The notes under the pieces are model-generated. The model worked only from the letters and a program-made list of their open reading frames with translations. It was not told the DNA's origin and ran no database searches. Shown here piece by piece: positions 9,083 through 16,860 of a stretch of DNA of 64,000 bases. The stretch comes from Clostridia bacterium (GTDB lineage Bacteria > Bacillota > Clostridia > Christensenellales > Aristaeellaceae), in assembly GCA_017937655.1 (NCBI GenBank), contig JAGBDE010000005.1:106163-170162 (forward strand). The letters run 5' to 3'. Within the stretch, counting starts at the first letter, position 1. Each line of letters starts with the position of its first letter. A program made the position numbers and the translations under genes.

Positions 9083-9101
9083 ACGAAAACCTTTACGAAA
9101 A
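9080..9101 (+). repeat. 12-bp-period direct repeat upstream of the GH3 promoter
   Basis: TTTACGAAAA occurs at 9080-9089 and 9092-9101, exactly 12 bp apart, ending 13 nt before the -35 box. It may be a regulator binding site; this is inference. Confidence 0.45.
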
Positions 9102-9114
9102 TCTCCCCGGCCCA

Positions 9115-9143
9115 TTGTGTTTATATAAAGAATGGTCTATAAT
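9115..9143 (+). promoter_or_regulatory. Promoter of the GH3 gene
   Basis: TTGTGT (9115-9120), a 17-nt spacer and a perfect TATAAT (9138-9143). Confidence 0.7.
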
Positions 9144-9209
9144 GATGGCGAAATCAGCATCCCATGGCGGGGACCCCAAACAACGACATATTTTCTGGAG
9201 GGATAGACC

Positions 9210-11618
9210 ATGAACCACTGGACCCGTGCCAACTATCTGCCTGCGCTTCCCCTGGGCAAGGACGGCCGCCGCGCCACCGCCAGCCCGGAGCATATTCTTC
9301 TGTCCAAAAACGCCGCCAAGGAAGGCATGGTTCTGCTCAAGAACGAAAAGCATGCCCTGCCCCTGGCAAAAGGCACCCGCATCGCCCTGTTTGGCAAGGC
9401 CACCATTGACTACGTCAAGGGCGGCGGCGGCAGCGGCGACGTGACCGTCCCCTACACCCGCAACCTGTATGAGGGCTTGTGCGAGATCGTGGATCCCCTG
9501 ACCATTTTCCCGGACACGGTGGACTTTTACCGGGCCGAGGTCAAGGCCCAGTACGACGCAGGCCGCATGCCCGGCATGACCTCCGAGCCGGAGCTGCCGG
9601 ACGATATGCTGAACAAGGCCCGTGCCTTCACCGACACCGCCATCGTGTCCATCAGCCGTTTTTCCGGCGAGGGCTGGGATCGCAAGTCCGCCTTTGACAA
9701 GATGGAAAAGCACACCGCCGTGGACGAGCGGGCCGTGGGCCTGAGCAACGAGATCTTTGAGCACGGCGACTTCTACCTGTCCCAGGCGGAAAAGGCCATG
9801 CTGCAAAAGGTTGGCGCTGCCTTCCCCCGGGTGATTGTGGTGCTGAACGTGGGCGGCATGATCGAGACCGCTTGCCTGGCGGAGGATCCCGCCGTCAGCG
9901 CCGTGCTGATGGCCTGGCAGGGCGGCCTGGAGGGCGGTCTGGCCGCCGCCGAGCTGCTCATGGGCCAGGGCAATCCTTCCGGCAAACTGTCCGACACCTT
10001 CGCCCGCGACCTGGGCGACTATCCCTTCGCCGAGAGCTTCTACGATTCCGACGACTACGTGGACTACACCGAAGACATCTACGTGGGCTACCGCTACTTT
10101 GAGACCATCCCCGGCGCGGCCGAAAAGGTGGTCTATCCCTTCGGCTACGGCCTGTCCTACACCAGCTTTGCCCTCACCGGCCACAGCGTCACCGTTGCCG
10201 ATGACCAGGTCATCGCCAGCGTGAAGGTGATGAACACCGGCGACATGGCCGGTAAGGAGGTCGTCCAGGTTTACTACAGCGCGCCCCAGGGCAAGCTGGG
10301 CAAGCCTGCCAAGGAGCTGGGCGGCTACCGCAAGACCAGCCTGCTTCCCCCCGGCCAGGAAGAGACCGTCATCATCCGCTTCCCCATCAGCGAAATGGCC
10401 TCCTACGACGACCTGGGCAAAGTCCAGAAATCTGCCTGGCTGCTGGAAAAGGGCTGCTACAGCTTCTACATCGGCACCAGCGTGCGGGACGTGCAGAAGG
10501 CCGATACCTGCCTGAATCTGGACGATGACCGCATCGTTTGCCAGCTGACCGCCCAGATGGTTCCCACCAGCCTTGAAAAGCGCATGCTGGCGGACGGCAG
10601 CCTGGAAGCCCTGCCCACCTCCACCCCTAACGATCCCCGCCACACCGACCTTCCCCCCATGACCGACGAGATCCTGGAAGGCCTGCCGCCGGTTCGCGGC
10701 TACGATCCCCAGCCTTTCCGGGGCCGGAACAAGCCCAACTCCCTGGTGGACGTGGCAGAAGGCCGCCTCTCCCTGGACGATTTTGTGGCAGAGCTTACCG
10801 ACGAAGACCTGGCCTGGCTCATGGGCGGACAAGCCAACACCGGCGTTTCCAACACCTGGGGCATCGGCAACAATCCCGTTCGGGGCATCCCCAACGTGAC
10901 CACCGCCGACGGCCCTGCCGGCCTGCGCATCCTGCCCCACGTGGGCGTGACCACCACCGCCTTCCCCTGCGCCACCCTGCTGGCCTGCACCTGGGATCCC
11001 GCCGTGGCTGAGGCCGTGGGCGACGCTGGCGCGCTGGAAGTGAAGGAAAACAACATCGGCGTATGGCTGACCCCCGGCGTGTGCATCCACCGCAATCCCC
11101 TCTGCGGCCGCAACTTTGAGTACTTCTCCGAGGATCCCCTCCTCACCGGCAAGCAGGCCGCCGCTCTGGTGCGCGGCATCCAGGGCCAGCGCATCGCCGC
11201 CACCCCCAAGCACTTCGCCCTGAACAACAAGGAAACCAACCGCCGCAACTGCGATTCCCGCGCCTCCGAGCGTGCCATCCGGGAGATTTACATCCGCCAG
11301 TTTGAGATCATCGTGAAGGAATCCAAGCCCTGGGCCATCATGTCCTCCTATAACATCATCAACGGCCACCGGGCCTCCGAAAATGCCGACATGCTGACCC
11401 ATATCCTCCGGGACGAGTGGGGCTTTGACGGCATGGTCACCACCGACTGGTGGACCCACGGCGAGCACTACAAGGAAGCCATGGCCGGCAACGATCTGAA
11501 GATGGCCACCGGCCACCCCCTGCGCCTGCTGGAAGCCAAGGCCGCCGGCGTGCTCACCCGGGAAGCCATGGAAAAGGCCGTGAAGAACATCCTCACCCTG
11601 ATCCTCCGCATCGAATAA
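9210..11618 (+). CDS. GH3 beta-glycosidase (glucosidase/xylosidase) with reversed domain order
   Basis: This 802-residue cytoplasmic enzyme lacks a signal peptide. The alpha/beta sandwich domain comes first (about 30-280) and carries the probable acid/base E154 in SGEGWDR. A fibronectin-III-like domain follows (about 310-400, KEVVQVYY and GGYRKTSLLPPGQ). The TIM-barrel domain comes last (about 520-800), with nucleophile D746 in MVTTDWW and the substrate-binding KHFALNN. Most GH3 enzymes have the barrel first; the reversed order is known from some rumen clostridial enzymes. It probably splits beta-linked glucosyl or xylosyl oligomers imported after extracellular digestion; exact specificity is not readable. 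GGAGGG precedes the ATG. Confidence 0.93.
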   Translation: MNHWTRANYLPALPLGKDGRRATASPEHILLSKNAAKEGMVLLKNEKHALPLAKGTRIALFGKATIDYVKGGGGSGDVTVPYTRNLYEGLCEIVDPLTIFPDTVDFYRAEVKAQYDAGRMPGMTSEPELPDDMLNKARAFTDTAIVSISRFSGEGWDRKSAFDKMEKHTAVDERAVGLSNEIFEHGDFYLSQAEKAMLQKVGAAFPRVIVVLNVGGMIETACLAEDPAVSAVLMAWQGGLEGGLAAAELLMGQGNPSGKLSDTFARDLGDYPFAESFYDSDDYVDYTEDIYVGYRYFETIPGAAEKVVYPFGYGLSYTSFALTGHSVTVADDQVIASVKVMNTGDMAGKEVVQVYYSAPQGKLGKPAKELGGYRKTSLLPPGQEETVIIRFPISEMASYDDLGKVQKSAWLLEKGCYSFYIGTSVRDVQKADTCLNLDDDRIVCQLTAQMVPTSLEKRMLADGSLEALPTSTPNDPRHTDLPPMTDEILEGLPPVRGYDPQPFRGRNKPNSLVDVAEGRLSLDDFVAELTDEDLAWLMGGQANTGVSNTWGIGNNPVRGIPNVTTADGPAGLRILPHVGVTTTAFPCATLLACTWDPAVAEAVGDAGALEVKENNIGVWLTPGVCIHRNPLCGRNFEYFSEDPLLTGKQAAALVRGIQGQRIAATPKHFALNNKETNRRNCDSRASERAIREIYIRQFEIIVKESKPWAIMSSYNIINGHRASENADMLTHILRDEWGFDGMVTTDWWTHGEHYKEAMAGNDLKMATGHPLRLLEAKAAGVLTREAMEKAVKNILTLILRIE

Positions 11619-11773
11619 TCCACCCCATCCCCGGCGCCGATCCTGTGGTCAGCGCCGGTTTTGTGTCAAGCCGGTTTGCCATCGGCCCGGGAAAACGCAA
11701 GCGCCCCTTGGTGGATTCGTGGCCTCAGGGCGGCTACAATGCAGGAGAGATCACATCACAGGAGGAAAACCAC

Positions 11774-12478
11774 ATGACTTTCGGAAGCAATCTGCAGTAT
11801 CTGCGCAAGCTGAACGGCTCCATGACCCAGGAAAAGCTGGCGGAGAAAATGAACGTCAGCCGCCAGACCATTTCCAACTGGGAATCCGGCGATATTTACC
11901 CGGAGGTGGAAAAACTCATCGCCCTGTGCGACCTGTTTTCCTGCACCCTGGACGAGCTGGTGCGCCAGGACATGACCCAGGTGGGAAGCATCTACTCCCC
12001 CGTCCGGGTGGAAACCGTGCCCGCCTTCCGCATGGCCCGGTACACCGTCATCAGCCCTGAGCCGGAGGACGATTCCCTCGGCCGTATGAAACGCTGGGCC
12101 GACGAGACCGGCATCGCAAAACACCCGGACTACCGGCTTATCGGCTGGGATTTCCCCCGCCTGACCCAGGAACAGAAAAGCCGGTTCGGCCTCAGGGGCT
12201 ACACCGCTGCATGCGTGCTGCCGGACGGTTTTGCAGGCGACTGCCCCGGCGCGGAAATGGCTTCCCAGGAGGCTGCGGACTACGCGGTCATCACCATCCG
12301 GGAGCCCTTCAAAGCGCCCTTCGCCACCATTCCCAAGGCTTACCAGCTGCTGCTTGACTATCTGCATCAAAACGGCGGCAAGGAAACCCACGGGGAGGAG
12401 TTCCTGGGCTGCTTTGAGCACGAATACGTCAAGGACGGCGTGACCTTCATGGACGTGTACATCCACGCGGGAAAGTAA
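11774..12478 (+). CDS. XRE-type regulator with GyrI-like effector-binding domain
   Basis: This 234-residue protein combines an N-terminal Xre/Cro helix-turn-helix (about 5-60; SRQTISNWESGDIYPEVEKL) with a C-terminal GyrI/AraC-type small-molecule-binding domain (about 80-230). It is likely a ligand-sensing transcription factor, a class often tied to multidrug responses. ATG 11774 has AGGAGG 8 nt upstream. A TACAAT -10 lies near 11735, and no clear -35 was found. The next transcription unit, a leader-controlled methyltransferase, is in the same direction but has its own promoter immediately after this stop. Confidence 0.85.
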   Translation: MTFGSNLQYLRKLNGSMTQEKLAEKMNVSRQTISNWESGDIYPEVEKLIALCDLFSCTLDELVRQDMTQVGSIYSPVRVETVPAFRMARYTVISPEPEDDSLGRMKRWADETGIAKHPDYRLIGWDFPRLTQEQKSRFGLRGYTAACVLPDGFAGDCPGAEMASQEAADYAVITIREPFKAPFATIPKAYQLLLDYLHQNGGKETHGEEFLGCFEHEYVKDGVTFMDVYIHAGK

Positions 12479-12479
12479 G

Positions 12480-12508
12480 TTTACTCACGCCGCAAACTGT
12501 GCTATACT
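12480..12508 (+). promoter_or_regulatory. Promoter of the leader-methyltransferase unit
   Basis: TTTACT (12480-12485), a 17-nt spacer ending in TGC, and TATACT (12503-12508), directly after the regulator's stop codon. Confidence 0.7.
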
Positions 12509-12541
12509 GCCCTTGAAACCACGCAAAGGCGGTGAACTCAC

Positions 12542-12589
12542 ATGCTGAGATTCATGCGAGATAACCACTCGGTGCAGCTGAGAACCTGA
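12542..12589 (+). CDS. 15-residue leader peptide upstream of the methyltransferase
   Basis: A short ORF encodes MLRFMRDNHSVQLRT. It is preceded by AAAGGCGGTGA, nearly a perfect anti-SD complement, six nt before the ATG, and lies about 30 nt downstream of the predicted transcription start. Its last codons and stop fall inside the 5' arm of the long hairpin that begins at 12571, so translation or stalling on this ORF would change RNA folding. Known antibiotic-inducible methyltransferase and ABC-F genes use this layout. The function here is inferred. Confidence 0.6.
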   Translation: MLRFMRDNHSVQLRT

Positions 12590-12664
12590 CGGCAGGCTGT
12601 ATCGAGTATCCATGTTGTCAGTTGGCTGCACCTTTTCTGACCCACATTCATCAGAGAAAAGGAG
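12571..12664 (+). promoter_or_regulatory. Nested hairpins in the methyltransferase leader (putative attenuator)
   Basis: Hairpin 1 pairs GGTGCAGC (12571-12578) with GCTGCACC (12625-12632). It is extended inward by AACCTGAC/GTCAGTT with one bulged base and followed by TTTTCT, like a weak intrinsic terminator. Hairpin 2 pairs CCTTTTCTGA (12631-12640) with the segment 12651-12662 (one bulged G). Its 3' arm contains most of the methyltransferase Shine-Dalgarno. The two hairpins share bases 12631-12632 and therefore compete. Confidence 0.6.
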
Positions 12665-12672
12665 TAGTTATC

Positions 12673-13434
12673 ATGAAGAAACCCGATTTGATCGCATCCT
12701 GGAAGCAGGAAGAAAGCATTGCCCACATCCACGGCTGGGATTTTTCCCACATCGAAGGCCGCTACACCGAGGAAACCGACCTCCCTTGGGACTACCGCGA
12801 AGAGATCCTCTCCCGGCTCACCCCGGAAATGAAGCTGCTGGACGTTGACACCGGCGGCGGGGAGTTCCTCCTAGCCCTGGGCCATCCCCACAAAAACACC
12901 GCCGCCACGGAGAGCTACCCGCCCAATGTGGATTTGTGCCGGCAGGAGCTGCTGCCCCTGGGCGTGGATTTCCGTCCCGGCGACGGCGCAGATCCCCTGC
13001 CCTATCCGGACGCGTCCTTTGACATGATCATCAACCGTCACGGGGATTTCAACGCCGCGGACATGTTCCGGCTGCTGAAACCCGGCGGATGGTTCATCAC
13101 CCAGCAGGTGGGCGCGGAAAACGACCGGGAGCTGGTCAAGCTCCTCATGGGCGACCTGCCCTTGCCCTTCCCGGAGCAGTACCTGCAATGCGCCCGGGAA
13201 AAGTTTGAGGCCGCCGGTTTCCGCATCTGCAAGACAGACGAATGCTTCCGGCCTATCCGCTTCACCGACGTGGGCGCGCTCACCTGGTTTGCCCGGATCA
13301 TCGAGTGGGAGTTCCCTGGCTTTTCCGTGGCCACCCACCTGGACGGCCTGATGAAGGCCCAGCAGTTGCTGGAAAGGGACGGCTTCATCGAAGGGCAGAC
13401 GCATCGGTTTATGCTGATTGCGCAAAAACCCTGA
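12673..13434 (+). CDS. Class I SAM-dependent methyltransferase (leader-controlled)
   Basis: This 253-residue protein has a Rossmann methyltransferase fold. The SAM loop LLDVDTGGGEFLLAL lies near 57-71, and unusually carries Asp where the first glycine of motif I is common. An acidic residue follows beta-2 (ATESYPPN), then DGADPLPYPDASFDMI (post-II region) and LLKPGGWFITQQVG (motif VI-like). The substrate is unknown; rRNA, a drug or a small metabolite are all possible. ATG 12673 has AAAGGAG 8 nt upstream, inside hairpin 2. The attenuator-like leader suggests expression responds to ribosome stress, which is inference. Confidence 0.83.
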   Translation: MKKPDLIASWKQEESIAHIHGWDFSHIEGRYTEETDLPWDYREEILSRLTPEMKLLDVDTGGGEFLLALGHPHKNTAATESYPPNVDLCRQELLPLGVDFRPGDGADPLPYPDASFDMIINRHGDFNAADMFRLLKPGGWFITQQVGAENDRELVKLLMGDLPLPFPEQYLQCAREKFEAAGFRICKTDECFRPIRFTDVGALTWFARIIEWEFPGFSVATHLDGLMKAQQLLERDGFIEGQTHRFMLIAQKP

Positions 13435-13436
13435 TT

Positions 13437-13600
13437 GTTTTGTGGACTCTGCCCACACCCGGCAGATACATGATGTCCCTGGACCCCCACAAAAAAACCA
13501 GAACTTGCAAAGCACTCTGCAAGTTCTGGTTTTTGCATTTTTCGGGAGGGTTTGGGAGGGGCTTCTTCCAAAAAAGCCGCCTCCCAACTGCTCCGGGGGT
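13437..13600. repeat. Intergenic repeat, type A plus a fragment of the modular repeat, with bidirectional terminator
   Basis: Bases 13440-13500 (GGACTCTGCCCACACCCGGCAG, then GATGTCCCTG and CCCCCACA) resemble 24480-24535 near the other convergent junction. A perfect 14-bp stem follows (13496-13509 with 13518-13531; AACCAGAACTTGCA and its complement), flanked by A and T runs, so it can stop transcription from both sides. From 13546 a piece matches module III of the larger repeat at 28.1 kb. No gene is present. Confidence 0.7.
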
Positions 13601-13611
13601 ATTTTCAATGC

Positions 13612-14643
13612 TTAGAAGCACTTCTCCTGCCGGTTCTTGCAGCACTCGTCCACCTTGCCGCAGCGGTAGCACAGTTCGTTTTTGCAGGCGCCGCCTTCAA
13701 AAAACTCCAGCAGGTTGTCCACCGTGGTCTCCGCGATGTTGCCGAGGGCCTCCTCCGTCAGGAACGCCTGGTGGGAGGTGACGATCACGTTGGGCATGGA
13801 AATCAGCCGGGCCAGGGTATCGTCCTCCATGATGTGGCCGGAATTGTCCTCGAAGAAAATGTCGCTTTCTTCCTCGTACACGTCCAGGCAGGCCGCACCC
13901 ACCTGCCGGTCCTTGATGCCCTCCACCAGCGCGTCGGTGTCGATGAGCGCGCCCCGGGAGGTGTTGATGATCACCACGCCCTTCTTCATGCGGCGGATGG
14001 CGTCCGCGTCGATCATATGATCGGTCTCCTCGGTGAGGGGGCAGTGGAGGGAGATGATGTCGCTGCGGCGGTAGAGATCGTCCAGGGAAACGTACTCAAT
14101 GCCGGAATCCTTGGCGGGGAACTTATCGTAGGCGATGACCTTCATGCCAAAGCCCCGGCAGATGTCAATGAACACCCGGCCGATCTTGCCCGTGCCGATG
14201 ACGCCCACGGTCTTGCCGTAGAGGTCAAAGCCGGTGAAGCCGTTCAGGCTGAAGTTGAAGTCCCGGCTGCGGATATAGGCCTTGTGGATGCGGCGGATGG
14301 ATGTCAGCAGCAGGGCCATGGCATGCTCCGCCACCGCGTAGGGCGAGTAGGCAGGCACACGCACCACATGGATCTTGCCGAAGCAATGCTTGATATCCAC
14401 GTTGTTGAAGCCGGCGCACCGCAGGGCGATGACCTTCACGCCCATCTCGTGCAGCTTGTCGATGACGGCGGCGTTGGCGGTATCGTTGACAAAAATGCAG
14501 ACCCCGTCAAAGCCGCGGGCCAGTTCCACGGTGTCCTCGCTCAGCTTGGGTTCCAAAAACTTGAACTGGATGCCCTTCTTTTCGCCCAGGGCTTCAAAAC
14601 CGGGACGGTCGTAGGGCTTGGTGTCAAAAACGGCTATTTTCAT
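13612..14643 (-). CDS. D-lactate dehydrogenase-like D-2-hydroxyacid dehydrogenase with Cys-rich tail
   Basis: This 343-residue enzyme of the NAD-dependent D-2-hydroxyacid dehydrogenase family would reduce pyruvate or another 2-keto acid. Visible are the Rossmann motif VGVIGTGKIGRVFIDI (about 148-163), the catalytic Arg region (NTSRGALIDT), a Glu region (LDVYEEES) and the catalytic-His region (SHQAFLTEEAL). The C-terminal 20 or so residues contain five cysteines in CYRCGKVDECCKNRQEKC, unlike ordinary D-LDH, and may bind a metal. ATG 14643 follows AAGGAGG. An Fe-S aldo/keto reductase gene lies 76 nt upstream in the same direction. The exact substrate is uncertain. Confidence 0.88.
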   Translation of the reverse strand: MKIAVFDTKPYDRPGFEALGEKKGIQFKFLEPKLSEDTVELARGFDGVCIFVNDTANAAVIDKLHEMGVKVIALRCAGFNNVDIKHCFGKIHVVRVPAYSPYAVAEHAMALLLTSIRRIHKAYIRSRDFNFSLNGFTGFDLYGKTVGVIGTGKIGRVFIDICRGFGMKVIAYDKFPAKDSGIEYVSLDDLYRRSDIISLHCPLTEETDHMIDADAIRRMKKGVVIINTSRGALIDTDALVEGIKDRQVGAACLDVYEEESDIFFEDNSGHIMEDDTLARLISMPNVIVTSHQAFLTEEALGNIAETTVDNLLEFFEGGACKNELCYRCGKVDECCKNRQEKCF

Positions 14644-14719
14644 TGTGTTTCCTCCTTGAACCGCCAGGATGGCGGCATGCATTTAGCTTGCTCCTTTTCC
14701 CGGCGATGATTCGGAAACT

Positions 14720-15898
14720 TTACTTCTTCATGGCCTTTGCGGCTTCCTCCCGCTGGCGGCAGATCTCCGCCCAGGAGGGGAACTGGGTCATGTGCTCGGC
14801 AAAGCTGTGCAGCACGCCGGGAATATCGATTTTCTGGGGGCAGATGGCGGCGCAGGCCCCGCAGCGGATGCAGTCCGCAGGCCGCTTGCCCTCAGGCAGA
14901 GCGTCCACCATCATGGATACGTTGAAGCTGGGCTGATAGGTATAATCATTGGCGGCGCGGATCAGGCCGGGAATGTCCAGGCCCATGGGGCAGCCCTCCA
15001 CGCAGTAGCGGCAGGCGGTGCAGGGCACGGACTTTTTCAGTCCCTCGGCCAGCTTATTAAGGCAGGCTTTTTCCGCGTCAGACAGGGGCTTTTCCGCCTG
15101 GAAGGTCTTCACGTTGTCCTGCATCTGAGCCATGTTGGACATGCCGCTCAGGATCAGCTTCACCTGGGGCACCTTCTGCAGCCAGCGCAGGGCCCAGGCA
15201 GCCTGGCTCTCGTCGGGGCGCAGGGCCTGCATCTCCCGGGCGGCCTCCTCAGGCAGATTGGCCAGCTTGCCGCCGCGGAGGGGCTCCATCACCCACACCG
15301 GAATGCCGTAGTGCTCCATCAAATCGCACTTTTCCTTGCCCTGTTGCAGCGTCCAGTCCACATAGTTCAGCTGCAGCTGGCAGAACTCCATGTCCTTGCC
15401 GTACTTGGCAAGGAAGCCTTCCAGCATCTCCACGCCGCCGTGGCTGGAAAAGCCCAGACGGCGGATGCGGCCCGCCTTGCGCTGCTCGATGAAATAGGGA
15501 ATGATGCCCCATTTCTCGTCCAGGTAAGTGTCCAGAGAGTTCTCGCACACGTTGTGCAGAAGGTAGTAGTCAAAGTACTCTACGCCGCACTTTTTCAGCT
15601 GATCCTCAAAAACCTCGGCGGGGTTGTAAGTGGAGGCAATCTGGTGGCCCGGGTATTTATCGGCCAGGAAGTAGCTCTCCCGGGGGTACTTGGCCAGGGC
15701 CTCACGCAGGGAAATTTCGGAATATCCGCCGTGGTAGGGATAGGCGGTGTCGAAGTAGTTGACGCCATTTTCCATGGCGTAGTCCACCATGGCCTGAACC
15801 TGCTCCTGGTCAATGGATCCGTCCTCCCGGGTGGGCAAGCGCATGGCCCCAAAACCCAGCATGGACAGGCGGTTGCCGTGTACTTCGCTCTGCATCAT
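14720..15898 (-). CDS. Aldo/keto reductase with C-terminal 2x[4Fe-4S] ferredoxin domain
   Basis: The 392-residue protein has an aldo/keto reductase barrel (about 1-270; GFGAMRLPT, NYFDTAYPYHGGYSE, VMEPLRGG). A ferredoxin-like extension follows with two cysteine clusters, CTACRYCVEGCP (about 295-306) and CIRCGACAAICP (about 342-353). Such proteins are common in anaerobic clostridia; a reductase linked to ferredoxin or flavin electrons is assumed, with unknown substrate. AGGAGGG precedes the first of two adjacent ATGs. It is first in an operon with the D-2-hydroxyacid dehydrogenase. A paralogue of the same architecture is encoded at 37.6-38.7 kb. Confidence 0.88.
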   Translation of the reverse strand: MMQSEVHGNRLSMLGFGAMRLPTREDGSIDQEQVQAMVDYAMENGVNYFDTAYPYHGGYSEISLREALAKYPRESYFLADKYPGHQIASTYNPAEVFEDQLKKCGVEYFDYYLLHNVCENSLDTYLDEKWGIIPYFIEQRKAGRIRRLGFSSHGGVEMLEGFLAKYGKDMEFCQLQLNYVDWTLQQGKEKCDLMEHYGIPVWVMEPLRGGKLANLPEEAAREMQALRPDESQAAWALRWLQKVPQVKLILSGMSNMAQMQDNVKTFQAEKPLSDAEKACLNKLAEGLKKSVPCTACRYCVEGCPMGLDIPGLIRAANDYTYQPSFNVSMMVDALPEGKRPADCIRCGACAAICPQKIDIPGVLHSFAEHMTQFPSWAEICRQREEAAKAMKK

Positions 15899-15941
15899 AT
15901 GTATACCCTCCTTGATGGAAAAATAAACAAAGCTCTTGATG

Positions 15942-15971
15942 ATTATAGTGTAGCGGCCCCGTTCCTGTCAA
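15942..15971 (-). promoter_or_regulatory. Promoter of the aldo/keto reductase-dehydrogenase operon
   Basis: On the minus strand perfect TTGACA and TATAAT boxes are separated by 18 nt. It is divergent from the promoter at 16005. Confidence 0.8.
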
Positions 15972-16004
15972 ACCAGATAACCCTGGAATATTGCAAAAAA
16001 AGCG

Positions 16005-16033
16005 TTGGAATTTCTTCCATTTTAGGGTAAAAT
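16005..16033 (+). promoter_or_regulatory. Promoter of the GNAT-GH2-MBL-GH39-GH67 operon
   Basis: TTGGAA (16005-16010), a 17-nt spacer and TAAAAT (16028-16033). The element ATTTTA...TAAAAT spanning the -10 is partly palindromic. No other promoter was evident before 24.4 kb, so this may drive the whole set. Confidence 0.55.
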
Positions 16034-16064
16034 GGAAGAAGCTAAAATGGGGAGGAATAGGGAC

Positions 16065-16835
16065 ATGATTCACCAGTTGGCCGATCCCGCCGCCGCGGCC
16101 CCCTTGTTTTCCGGCTGGGACGAAACATTGATCCTGTCATCCCTCAGCGGCATGATGGGCGCCGTCTGGATGGACGACGATATGCCGGACAGCGCCATGT
16201 GCATCCTGGGCGATTTTGCTTTCTACACCGGACGGCCCAGTGAAAACCTGCTCCGCTTTTCCCCGGAGGCCGGCCCCCGGTTCATGATCCTGACGCCCCG
16301 GGATCCGGCCTGGGAAGCCGCCATCCAAAACGTTTACACTGGCAAATGCCAGAGGGGCATCCGCTATGCCTTTGACCGCAGCAAGGCCCGGTTTGACCGG
16401 CAGCAACTTGAGGCCCTGGCAGGCGCATTGCCCATGGGCTACCGGCTCCAGGACATTGACGGCCTCCTTTACGACGAATGCCGCAAGCTGGACTTTACCT
16501 GGGATTTTGTGTCCCAGTTCCAGGACAAGGCAGACTACCTCACCCGGGGTCTGGGCGTGGCGGCGCTTTGGGGCGATACGCTTGTTGGCGGCGCATCCAG
16601 CTATTCCGTGTTCCCCGGCGGCATCGAGATTGAGATCGACATTCAGGAGGAACACCGCAGGAAGGGCCTGGCCTCCGCCTGCGCCGCCCAGCTGATCCTG
16701 CGCTGCCTGGACAAGGGCCTCACCCCAAGCTGGGACGCGGCCAACATGATCTCCGTGCAGCTGGCCCAAAAGCTTGGCTTCGATTCTCCCCGGGAATACC
16801 CGGTTTATTTCACAGATTTCTTTGGTCATCCCTAA
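16065..16835 (+). CDS. GNAT-family acetyltransferase (two-domain type)
   Basis: The 256-residue protein has a divergent N-terminal half and a C-terminal acetyl-CoA-binding core (about 165-245; EIDIQEEHRRKGLASACAAQLI is the pyrophosphate-loop region, then WDAANMISVQLAQKLGF). It matches the GNAT_acetyltran type of clostridial proteins. The substrate is unknown. ATG 16065 has GGGGAGG 9 nt upstream; ATGs further upstream lie at or before the expected transcription start. The GH2 gene follows after 25 nt, so it is apparently the first gene of the xylan operon, though a role in sugar metabolism is not evident. Confidence 0.8.
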   Translation: MIHQLADPAAAAPLFSGWDETLILSSLSGMMGAVWMDDDMPDSAMCILGDFAFYTGRPSENLLRFSPEAGPRFMILTPRDPAWEAAIQNVYTGKCQRGIRYAFDRSKARFDRQQLEALAGALPMGYRLQDIDGLLYDECRKLDFTWDFVSQFQDKADYLTRGLGVAALWGDTLVGGASSYSVFPGGIEIEIDIQEEHRRKGLASACAAQLILRCLDKGLTPSWDAANMISVQLAQKLGFDSPREYPVYFTDFFGHP

Positions 16836-16860
16836 CTTACGCAAGCAGGAGGACTGGATT

